Shown here piece by piece: positions 1-7,012 of a stretch of 18,816 nucleotides of DNA (positions are counted from its first letter, which is position 1; each line of letters begins with the position of its first letter). The notes below the pieces were generated by a model. The model did no database searches. It saw only the letters and a program-made list of their open reading frames with translations, and was not told where the DNA came from. The position numbers and the translations under genes were made by a program. Source of the stretch: JAWSUT01 sp033549345 (GTDB lineage: Bacteria > Bacillota > Dethiobacteria > Dethiobacterales > Dethiobacteraceae); NCBI GenBank assembly GCA_033549345.1, contig JAWSUT010000039.1, positions 1-18,816 on the forward strand, given 5' to 3'.

Positions 1-20
1 AGATCTGTCAAGAATATTTT

Positions 21-42
21 CCCTTATTTTTAAGGGTTTTTT
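21..42 (+). terminator. Possible intrinsic terminator ahead of the response regulator
   Basis: CCCTTA (21-26) and TAAGGG (31-36) form a 6-bp stem with a TTTT loop, followed by six T residues (37-42). The stem is AT-rich and weak, so termination is only plausible. It would end a gene left of the window. A TATAAT sequence at 54-59 lies just downstream and could be the -10 of a promoter for the truncated regulator, but no convincing -35 is seen. The first 60 bases are about 28% GC, much lower than the coding DNA that follows. Confidence 0.35.
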
Positions 43-68
43 GGGATCATAGGTATAATAATCCGGGA

Positions 69-626
69 ATGCAGGTTGTAATTCTGGATTTAATGCTGCC
101 GGGCCTGCCGGGAGAAGATATCTGCAAACAGCTGCGCCGCCTGGGAAGCCCCATTCCCATTATTATGCTTACGGCAAAAGGCGCGGAAGAGGAGAAAATC
201 CGCGGCCTGGGCCTTGGCGCCGATGACTATATCGTTAAACCCTTTAGCCCCGGTGAACTGGTGGCACGTGTGCTGGCAGTCCTGCGGCGGTTTCGTGCCA
301 AACCCGGTGTCCTGGCCGATGTATTGGAGTTTGCAAACGGCGAATTGGTCGTTGATACGCTGCGGCATGAAGTTCTGTTTCGCCGTGAAAAACTGGAACT
401 GACGGCAACGGAATACAAACTGCTTGCGGCAATGGCCAAAAGCCCGGGGCGCGTGTTTTCCCGCGGTGAACTTCTTGAGATTGCTCAGGGGGCGCTGGCT
501 ACAGGTTATGACCGGACGATTGACAGTCATATTAAGAACCTGCGGCAAAAGCTGGAACCTAAACCCGATGAACCGCGTTTCATCCGGACGGTATACGGTA
601 TCGGCTATAAATTTGAAGGTGACTAA
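69..626 (+). CDS. OmpR/PhoB-family response regulator, receiver domain truncated at the N-terminus
   Basis: This is the DNA-binding output partner of the kinase that follows 2 nt downstream. Residues 1-75 match the second half of a receiver domain: phospho-acceptor Asp7 in VVILDLMLPG, switch Thr35 in IIMLTA and conserved Lys57 in IVKPF. Residues ~90-185 form an OmpR-type winged helix ending in RTVYGIGYKF. The product is 185 aa against ~225-235 usual for the family. The first beta strand and the acidic Mg-binding pair are missing. The same frame stays open upstream to the window edge but has no start codon, and its translation does not look like a receiver; the other two forward frames hit stops. 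No good Shine-Dalgarno precedes ATG 69. It may be a deletion product, an assembly junction or a gene with altered function. The family is certain, but whether the gene is intact is doubtful. Confidence 0.75.
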   Translation: MQVVILDLMLPGLPGEDICKQLRRLGSPIPIIMLTAKGAEEEKIRGLGLGADDYIVKPFSPGELVARVLAVLRRFRAKPGVLADVLEFANGELVVDTLRHEVLFRREKLELTATEYKLLAAMAKSPGRVFSRGELLEIAQGALATGYDRTIDSHIKNLRQKLEPKPDEPRFIRTVYGIGYKFEGD

Positions 627-628
627 AC

Positions 629-1999
629 ATGAAAAACAGTCTGTCCAGAAAAATAACACTGTCAATGGTGGCGCTGGCCGTGGGAGGGATTCTCTTCACA
701 GCCATACTCACCAATTTAGTGCTGGGCTGGAATTTCCAGCGCTATCTCCGTAACGTACAGGAAGAACAAAACCGCCTGATTGTGGAGACACTGGCGGAGT
801 TATACGGTGAGGCCACATCGTGGATGGCGGTGCGCAGGTCCACGATGCATGTGGGTTCCACAACCGGAACCCAAATCCGTGTTTTTGATAATGACGGCGA
901 CCTGATTGCCGATTCCCTGACAGGGATGACACAGGGCATGCACGGCCGGCGCTGGCGAAATGCACAAGAGCAGCGCGGACGGACCTACCAGTATCCTTTG
1001 TTTATAGACAACCAGCAGATTGGTACTGTGGAAATTACCCATCTGGGGCAGGAAGGGCTCTGGACCGGTGAAGCCCTTGTTTTCAGGCGCACTGTGCAGC
1101 AAAGTGCCATTTTAACCGGCCTGATTGCAATTCTCGCTGCAGCGCTGGTGGGAAGTACCCTGGCCCGCCGGCTGACAGCGCGCCTTGCTTCCCTAACCGG
1201 TGCGGCTGAGAAGTGGGGGAGCGGGGAATTTACCACCCGCGTTGGCGAAGAAGGCGACGACGAACTGGCGCTGCTTGGCGGCGCCATGAACCGCATGGCA
1301 GGACGGCTCGGGGAACAGAGCCGGCTGCGTAAAAAACTGACGGGTGACATCTCCCACGAACTGCGCACCCCTCTGACCACCATACAAAGTTATCTGGAAG
1401 CTTTTCTTGACGGAGTGTTGGCGCCCGACCGGGAAAATGTCAGTGCAGTTCTTGACGAAACACATCGGCTGGGCAGACTGGTCAATGACCTGCAGGAGCT
1501 GACCAACGCTGAATACCGGGCCAAGGACGTGGAGCTTGTCGTTATGGATCTGGCAGATTTTACAGAAAGGGAGGCCGAGAGAATCCGGCCTCTGCTGCAG
1601 CAAAAAGGAATTGAGCTGGAGCTGGAGAAACCGCAAAATCCTGTGGGAGTTCTTGCCGAAGAGGGGCTGCTGGAGCGTGTACTGGGCAACCTGCTTGTTA
1701 ATGCCTACAAATATACACCGGAAGGCGGCAGAGTTACCGTCAGTGTGTTTGATAACGGGGACCGCGCCGGTGTATCCGTAACGGATACAGGGATTGGCAT
1801 CAGCAAGGAGCACCTGCCGCATCTCTTTGAGCGCTTTTACCGTGCGGATCCGTCCCGTGCAAGAGCCACAGGCGGCTCAGGCATCGGACTGGCCATTGTC
1901 AGGGAGCTGGCGGAAGCGATGGGCGCTTCGGTGGATGTGCAAAGCGAGCCGGAAAAAGGCAGCACATTCCGGGTTATTTTACAAAAACCGCCGTTGTAA
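629..1999 (+). CDS. Membrane sensor histidine kinase (HAMP-HisKA-HATPase_c)
   Basis: The kinase senses an unknown envelope signal and phosphorylates the adjacent response regulator. Residues ~9-33 are a transmembrane helix. Residues ~40-155 form an extracytoplasmic sensor region without a recognised fold, and ~160-178 a second transmembrane helix. A HAMP linker follows at ~179-231. The HisKA box carries the phospho-acceptor His243 in ISHELRTPLT. The ATPase domain has the N box with Asn358 (NLLVNAYKYTPEGG), the G1 box DTGIG at 386-390, the F box FERFYRADPSR and the G2 box GGSGIGLAI at 415-423. Its 456 aa is normal for this architecture and all catalytic motifs are intact. The ATG lies 2 nt after the regulator stop, so the two genes are co-transcribed. 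The kinase is complete although its partner is not. Confidence 0.93.
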   Translation: MKNSLSRKITLSMVALAVGGILFTAILTNLVLGWNFQRYLRNVQEEQNRLIVETLAELYGEATSWMAVRRSTMHVGSTTGTQIRVFDNDGDLIADSLTGMTQGMHGRRWRNAQEQRGRTYQYPLFIDNQQIGTVEITHLGQEGLWTGEALVFRRTVQQSAILTGLIAILAAALVGSTLARRLTARLASLTGAAEKWGSGEFTTRVGEEGDDELALLGGAMNRMAGRLGEQSRLRKKLTGDISHELRTPLTTIQSYLEAFLDGVLAPDRENVSAVLDETHRLGRLVNDLQELTNAEYRAKDVELVVMDLADFTEREAERIRPLLQQKGIELELEKPQNPVGVLAEEGLLERVLGNLLVNAYKYTPEGGRVTVSVFDNGDRAGVSVTDTGIGISKEHLPHLFERFYRADPSRARATGGSGIGLAIVRELAEAMGASVDVQSEPEKGSTFRVILQKPPL

Positions 2000-2020
2000 T
2001 CAATATGCTCAAAACAAAAG

Positions 2021-2069
2021 ATCCCGGCACCACAGCGCAGGATTGCACGCGCAGCGGTCCGGGATTTTT
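2021..2069 (+). terminator. Terminator of the two-component operon
   Basis: ATCCCGG (2021-2027) pairs with CCGGGAT (2059-2065) and the stem runs into TTTTT (2065-2069). The 31-nt interior contains a GCGC/GCGC pair that could form a nested helix. It begins 21 nt after the kinase stop codon, as expected for the end of this operon. Confidence 0.6.
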
Positions 2070-2074
2070 ATATT

Positions 2075-2530
2075 GTATACGCTGAGGATGCCGGGACTCC
2101 GCAGCGACAAGGTAATGCGCCTTTTCCCTCCACGGCCATCGGCCTTCAGGCCGTTCAAAAAGGATGCAGGACGCGAAGCCAGGAGTTTTGGCACCGCAGG
2201 CGTATATCGTATACGCTGAGGATGCCGGGACTCCGCAGCGACAAAGTAATGGCCTTTTTCCACGGCCATCAGCCTTCAGGCCGTTCAAAAAGGATGCAGG
2301 ACGCGAAGCCAGGGGTTTTGGCACCGCAGGCGTATATCGTATACGCTGAGGATGCCGGGACTCCGCAGCGACAAAGTAATGGCCTTTTTCCACGGCCATC
2401 AGCCTTCAGGCCGTTCAAAAAGGATGCAGGACGCGAAGCCAGGGGTTTTGGCACCGCAGGCGTATATCATATACGCTGAGGATGCCGGGGCCCCGCAGCG
2501 ACAAAGTAATGCGCTTTTTTCAACGGCCTG
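2075..2530. repeat. Tandem array of ~130-bp palindrome-rich repeats
   Basis: Three full units and a partial fourth start at GTATAC (2075, 2209, 2339) or ATATAC (2469), giving periods of 134, 130 and 130 bp. Units 2 (2209-2338) and 3 (2339-2468) are identical by eye over 130 bases. Unit 1 has a few substitutions and 4 extra bases, and the last unit stops at an AACGGCCTG end. Each full unit holds a long imperfect hairpin, in unit 2 CCTTTTT plus ACGGCC (2253-2267) opposite GGCCGT plus AAAAAGG (2279-2293). Each unit junction carries a second inverted repeat, GCGTATA/TATACGC. The unit length is not a multiple of 3 and no frame looks like protein, so the open frames through it are artefacts. It fills most of the 620-nt gap between the kinase and selA. 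Confidence 0.85.
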
Positions 2531-2545
2531 AGGGCTGATGACTTC

Positions 2546-2574
2546 TTGCGTTACCACAGCAAACACTATATAAT
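2546..2574 (+). promoter_or_regulatory. Predicted sigma-A-type promoter of the sel cluster
   Basis: TTGCGT (2546-2551) and TATAAT (2569-2574) are separated by 17 bp. The -10 is a perfect match and the -35 matches at its TTG only. It lies 45 nt upstream of the selA start, after the repeat array, and no other promoter-like sequence is evident between the genes from selA to the EIIC-type gene. Confidence 0.55.
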
Positions 2575-2619
2575 GTGTGGTGACAAGACAGATGAAAAAA
2601 ACGTCAGTAGGTGAAAAAT

Positions 2620-4020
2620 ATGGCTGAAAATTGGCGACAAACGTATCTTCGCGCACTTCCCGCAGTGGATGTGGCGGCCACAATTTATAAACGGACCAAC
2701 CCGGCCACGCGCTACCCTCACCCCCTGATTGTTCAGGCTGTGCAGGAGATTGTGGAATCACTGCGCCGGCAGATTTTGTCGGCTAAGGTAGAGGATGAAC
2801 TGGTGGGGCTGGCGACCACGCCCGAGGAAGTGGCACTGCAGGTTGAGGCCTGGCTTGGCTGCCTCGACGGACCGTCATTGCGCCGCGTAATCAATGCCAC
2901 AGGCACTGTGCTGCATACCAATATGGGCCGGGCTGCCCTGCCGGAGGCGGCAAAGGCCGCTATGCGCGATGCAGCCGGCTACTGCAATCTGGAGATTGAC
3001 CTGAAAGAAGGACGGCGCGGTTCACGTCATGACCATGTGGAAAAGCTGCTGATGAGCATTACCGGCGCCGAAGCCGCCTGCGTGGTTAACAACAATGCGG
3101 CTGCGGTTATGTTGTGTCTGAACACCCTGGCATCCGGCAAAAAAGCCGTTGTTTCCCGGGGTGAACTGGTGGAAATCGGAGGGAGTTTCCGTATCCCCGA
3201 TGTGATGGAGGCAAGCGGTGCGATCCTCAGGGAAGTGGGAACAACCAATAAGACGCATCCGGCCGATTACCGGAATGCCATAGACGAGGATACCGCACTG
3301 CTTTTAAAAGTACATACCAGCAATTATAAAGTTGTGGGCTTTACTGCCGCGGTGGATGTTCCTGAATTAGTCAATCTGGGCCGCGAGCATGGCCTGCCCG
3401 TTATGGAGGACCTGGGCAGCGGCCTCTTTATTGACCTGACGGGCTACGGCCTGGAAAAAGAGCCGCTGGTCGGTGAGCGGATTGCTGCCGGTGTCGATGT
3501 TCTCACCCTGAGTGGAGACAAGCTGTTGGGTGGTCCGCAGGCGGGGATTATTCTGGGAAAGCGCTCCTTTGTGGAGCGGATTAAGAAAAACCAGCTTATG
3601 CGTGCGCTGCGTCCGGACAAAGTCACACTGGCGGCCCTGGAAGCCACGCTGCGCATCTACCTGACCGGCAACCCCCTGCAGGAAATCCCCGTACTTGCCA
3701 TGTTGGCGATTCCTGCAGAGACTCTCAAACGCCGGGCGGGCAGCCTGGCAGAAGCGCTGCGCAAAAAAGCACCGGGCCTGCTCAGTGTGAATGTCCGCGC
3801 GGACTACTCTTATGTGGGCGGAGGCGCCATGCCGACAACGAAACTGCCAACCACGGTGGTGGCTGTCCGTCCCGTAAACAGGTCGTTTAGTGAGTGGGTG
3901 CAAAAGCTCCGCTTGGCCAGGCCGGCTTTGGTGGGTCGTGTGCAGGATGACTGGCTGCTGCTGGACCCGCGCACCATCGCCGAGTCCGAGGAGGAAGAGG
4001 TGGTCCGGTGTCTCACGTAA
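2620..4020 (+). CDS. selA: L-seryl-tRNA(Sec) selenium transferase SelA
   Basis: SelA is a cytoplasmic PLP enzyme that converts Ser-tRNA(Sec) to Sec-tRNA(Sec) using selenophosphate. The protein is 466 aa, close to E. coli SelA. It has the family features in order: an N-terminal RxLPAVD segment, INATGTVLHTNMGRA near residues 91-104, EGRRGSRHDHVE near 130-141, VNNNAAAV near 156-163, the EDLGSG loop, and LSGDKLLGGPQAG with the PLP Schiff-base lysine near 301. I chose ATG 2620 because AGTAGGTG (2605-2612) sits 7 nt upstream. A GTG at 2611 would overlap that ribosome site and adds 3 residues. The stop overlaps the selB start by 13 nt, indicating translational coupling. The identification is secure. 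Confidence 0.96.
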   Translation: MAENWRQTYLRALPAVDVAATIYKRTNPATRYPHPLIVQAVQEIVESLRRQILSAKVEDELVGLATTPEEVALQVEAWLGCLDGPSLRRVINATGTVLHTNMGRAALPEAAKAAMRDAAGYCNLEIDLKEGRRGSRHDHVEKLLMSITGAEAACVVNNNAAAVMLCLNTLASGKKAVVSRGELVEIGGSFRIPDVMEASGAILREVGTTNKTHPADYRNAIDEDTALLLKVHTSNYKVVGFTAAVDVPELVNLGREHGLPVMEDLGSGLFIDLTGYGLEKEPLVGERIAAGVDVLTLSGDKLLGGPQAGIILGKRSFVERIKKNQLMRALRPDKVTLAALEATLRIYLTGNPLQEIPVLAMLAIPAETLKRRAGSLAEALRKKAPGLLSVNVRADYSYVGGGAMPTTKLPTTVVAVRPVNRSFSEWVQKLRLARPALVGRVQDDWLLLDPRTIAESEEEEVVRCLT

Positions 4021-5939
4021 TTATCGGTACGGCGGGCCACGTAGACCACGGTAAAACCGCGCTGATTAAGGCACTGACCGGTGAGGATACCGACCGGCTG
4101 CGTCAGGAAAAAGAGCGCGGCATTTCCATCGAACTGGGTTTTGCCCCATTTAAACTGCCAAGCGGCCGTCTGGCCGGTGTGGTGGATGTTCCCGGTCACG
4201 AACGGTTTATTCATAATATGTTGGCGGGAATCGGCGGCATCGACCTGGTGCTTTTGGTGGTGGATGTCACCGAAGGGGTCATGCCCCAGACGCGTGAACA
4301 TGTGGAAATTATGGATCTTTTACATATCGGCAGGGGGATTGTGGTGCTGGCCAAGACAGACCTGGCCGAAGATGAAGACTGGCTTGACCTGGTGGAAGAA
4401 GAAGTGCGCGAAGCGCTGCAGGGAACGTTTCTGGAGGATGCCCCCTATTTTCGGGTGTCCGCCCATACAGGCCAGGGGCTGCAGGAATTGGTCGCCGGCA
4501 TTGACCGGCTGACCGAGCAAATGCCGGCACGGGATGACCGCGCACCCCTGCGCTTGCCGGTGGATCGTGTCTTTAGCATTGCGGGGTTCGGCACTATCGT
4601 GACCGGGACCGTCCTGGCCGGTAAAATTGCACCGGGCATGAATGTGGAAGTGCTGCCGGTGGGCCGCACCGTCCGTGTGCGGCAGATTCAGGTGCACGGC
4701 GCACAGGTCCAGGAGGCCACCGCCGGGCAGCGTGCCGCCGTCAATCTCTCCGGCTTGGAAAAGGAAGCACTTCTGCGCGGCAGTGTGTTGGCAGTGCCGG
4801 GGTCCCTGGCCGCCACCTATATGCTTGATGCCCGTCTGAAACTGCTGCCGGGTGCACCCAGGGCGCTGAAAAACCTCACCCGCGTCCATGTCTATCTGGG
4901 CACCGGACGCTCCGTAGGCCGGATTGCGCTGCTGGACAGGGACGAACTGGAACCGGGCCAGGATGCCCCGGTACAGCTGCGCCTGGAAAGGCGGCTTGTG
5001 GCCCAAAGCGGTGACCGCTTTATTATCCGCAGTTTTTCACCCATGGCCACCATCGGCGGCGGACTTGTCCTCGATGCCAGCCCCCTGAAACACAAACGGT
5101 TCAGGCAGGAAATTCTGGACAGGATAAAAGAACTGGAAAAGGGAGACCCCGCTGCGCCGCTCTTGCAGCGTATCCGCCGTGAGTCTGCCGTGACCCATGC
5201 CACACTGGAAAAGCAGGCGGCCCTGGCGCCGGACACCTTAAAAATGTATCTGGACCGGCTGGAAGAAGAAGAAAAGATCATGAAGGCCGGCAATCTCTGG
5301 CTTGATGCCACCGCAGTCTGGGAGTGGCAGGAAAAGCTTCTGGCTGCCCTTGAGGCATTTCACCGCTCTAATCATCTTTTGGTGGGCATCTCCCGGGCTG
5401 AACTCAGAAACACACTGCCAAAGGATGTGCCGCAAAAAATCTACGACTGGCTGCTGGCCGGTTTAGCCGATGAGGGGCAGATTGCAATCCATGAAGACCT
5501 GGTGGCCCTCGCCTCACACACTCCGCAGCCCAGTGAAGAAGAAACAAAGCAAATGCAGGAGCTGCTGTCTCTATACCAGGCAGGAGGCTTTACACCGCCC
5601 ACGCTCAAAGAGGCAGCACCCAAAATCGGTGTAACACCGGAGCAGGCGGATAAACTGCTGGCGTATTTAGCCTGGAAGGGCGAGCTGGTGCGCCTGGATG
5701 ACCAACTGGCCTTCCATCAGGAACATTTTCAACGGGCCAAAGAAATGCTTTGTCAGCACTTCCGTGAAAACAAAACGCTGGCAGCGGGAGAATTCAGGGA
5801 GAAACTCGGTTCCACACGAAAGTTTGTCCTGCCGCTTCTGGAGACATTTGACAGAATGAAATGGACAAGACGCATGGGTGATGAACGTGTCCCCTGGCGT
5901 CTTGATATCGAAAACTGCGGGGGGGATGGCCGTGGATAA
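4008..5939 (+). CDS. selB: Selenocysteine-specific elongation factor SelB
   Basis: SelB is a GTPase that binds Sec-tRNA(Sec) and the SECIS hairpin in mRNA and delivers Sec at UGA. The N-terminus carries the G1 loop GHVDHGKT (10-17), the EKERGISIELGFA segment, G3 DVPGHE, G4 AKTDL and G5 SAHTG, then EF-Tu-like beta-barrel domains. The C-terminal third (~375-640) is winged-helix-like and ends with LGSTRKFVLPLLETFDR and TRRMGDERV, typical of the RNA-binding end of SelB. The 643 aa is full length for a bacterial SelB. GTG 4008 is preceded by GAGGAAGAGG (3991-4000) and lies inside the 3' end of selA. Its own end overlaps selD by 8 nt. Confidence 0.96.
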   Translation: MSHVIIGTAGHVDHGKTALIKALTGEDTDRLRQEKERGISIELGFAPFKLPSGRLAGVVDVPGHERFIHNMLAGIGGIDLVLLVVDVTEGVMPQTREHVEIMDLLHIGRGIVVLAKTDLAEDEDWLDLVEEEVREALQGTFLEDAPYFRVSAHTGQGLQELVAGIDRLTEQMPARDDRAPLRLPVDRVFSIAGFGTIVTGTVLAGKIAPGMNVEVLPVGRTVRVRQIQVHGAQVQEATAGQRAAVNLSGLEKEALLRGSVLAVPGSLAATYMLDARLKLLPGAPRALKNLTRVHVYLGTGRSVGRIALLDRDELEPGQDAPVQLRLERRLVAQSGDRFIIRSFSPMATIGGGLVLDASPLKHKRFRQEILDRIKELEKGDPAAPLLQRIRRESAVTHATLEKQAALAPDTLKMYLDRLEEEEKIMKAGNLWLDATAVWEWQEKLLAALEAFHRSNHLLVGISRAELRNTLPKDVPQKIYDWLLAGLADEGQIAIHEDLVALASHTPQPSEEETKQMQELLSLYQAGGFTPPTLKEAAPKIGVTPEQADKLLAYLAWKGELVRLDDQLAFHQEHFQRAKEMLCQHFRENKTLAAGEFREKLGSTRKFVLPLLETFDRMKWTRRMGDERVPWRLDIENCGGDGRG

Positions 5940-6984
5940 TGAGCGTAAACGTCTCACACAACTGACCTGCAGCGGCGGGTGAGCGGCAAAAATGCCCCCC
6001 GGGGCACTGGCACAGGTACTGTGCCACCTGCCGGAAATGAAGCATGAAGATCTGTTAGTGGGCTGTGATTCCTTTGCCGACGCCGCCGTTTACCGCGTCC
6101 GCGCCGACCTGGCGCTGGTGCAGACACTGGATTTCTTTACCCCTGTGGTGGATGACCCCTACACTTACGGGCAAATTGCCGCTGCAAATGCTCTTTCCGA
6201 TGTCTATGCCATGGGAGCAGCACCCCTGACGGCTATGAACATTGTTTGTTTTCCCTCCCGTACCCTGGGGCCTGATGTCCTCGGTGAAATTCTGCGGGGT
6301 GGTGCCGATAAAGTCCTGGAGGCGGGCGCCCTGATTGTGGGCGGCCACAGCGTGGAAGATAACGAGCCCAAATACGGCCTTTCGGTCACCGGCACCGTCC
6401 ACCCGGACAAGCTGGTGACAAATGACAGAGCCCGGCCCGGTGACACGTTGGTCCTCACCAAACCAATCGGGTCCGGCCTGGTGCTTACCGCCGCCAAAGC
6501 GGAGATGTCCTCACCCGGAGAGCTGGAAGCAGTAATCCGATCGATGCGCACTCTAAACAAAGACGCTTCTGTGGCCATGCAAGAAACCGGTGTCCATGCC
6601 GCAACCGACATCACCGGCTTTGGCCTTTTGGGCCACACCAGGGAAATGGCTCTGGCAAGCGGCGTATCTGCTGAAATCTCCTTTGGCCGTGTGCCCCTTT
6701 TTCGCGGTGCCCTGCAGGCTGCCGGCCTGGGATTGGTTCCCGCCGGTGCGTATACCAACCGCGACTATGTGGCTGACGGTATACATATACCCAATGAAAG
6801 CGCTGTGGGAGAGCGGCAGATGGACATTCTCTGTGACCCGCAGACTTCAGGCGGCCTTCTGATTTCAGTGGCCCCCGAAAAAGAAAAAGAGCTTTTGGCC
6901 GCCCTGGCCGCCCGCAATGTGGCGGCTGCCGCCATCGGCCGTGTAACGGGCGATGAAAAGGGCAGAATAACTATATTGCCGTAA
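5932..6984 (+). CDS. selD: Selenide, water dikinase SelD, a selenoprotein with Sec encoded by in-frame TGA
   Basis: SelD makes selenophosphate from selenide and ATP and supplies SelA. A frame opening at GTG 5932 reads MDNERKRLTQLTCSGG, TGA (5980-5982), then AAKMPPGALAQ, continuing without interruption to TAA at 6984. The TGA falls at residue 17, exactly where E. coli SelD has catalytic Cys17, and LTQ (8-10) and Lys20 align without gaps, so the codon is read as selenocysteine. Later motifs include DFFTPVVDDPYTYGQIAAANALSD, GGHSVEDNEPKYG, TDITGFGLLGH and CDPQTSGGLL. Length is 350 aa including Sec, normal for SelD. GTG 5932 has a G-rich ribosome site (5919-5925) at 6 nt; the in-frame ATG 5926 is possible but sits against that G run. 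A gene caller that stops at TGA would start at ATG 5992 and lose the active site. Confidence 0.94.
5980..6026 (+). promoter_or_regulatory. Candidate bacterial SECIS element within selD
   Basis: Downstream of the Sec TGA (5980-5982), TGGCACAG (6008-6015) pairs with CTGTGCCA (6019-6026) in an 8-bp stem with a small loop. The apical region reads GGU, matching the GU that SelB recognises in the E. coli fdhF element. The loop G and U at 6016-6017 are 34-35 nt past the TGA, near the upper end of the spacing I recall for bacterial SECIS elements. A bulged U like that in fdhF is not obvious. A shorter GC hairpin (TGCCC 5993-5997 with GGGCA 6002-6006) lies between and is an alternative. Confidence 0.65.
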
Positions 6985-7012
6985 AAATTTCCTGGCGTTG
7001 GAGGTTATGGAG

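Noticed and set aside
985..1383. Long antisense frames over the kinase and other large genes, for example 985-1383, 3367-3903 and 4320-5006 on the minus strand
   Set aside because: They overlap well-identified genes, have low-complexity or Ser/Arg/His-rich shadow composition, and lack ribosome sites or family motifs.
2075..2530. CRISPR array
   Set aside because: The units are contiguous ~130-bp repeats with no unique spacers and no cas genes nearby.
1974..2761. Several open frames on both strands across the tandem repeats
   Set aside because: The repeat period is 130 bp, not a multiple of 3, so the same DNA appears in different frames. Similar peptides on both strands simply mirror the repeat, with no ribosome sites or coding character.
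5992..6984. selD reading frame starting at ATG 5992
   Set aside because: It omits the LTQ and Sec-AAK active-site segment. The upstream frame through TGA aligns residue for residue with SelD N-termini, so ATG 5992 is an internal methionine.
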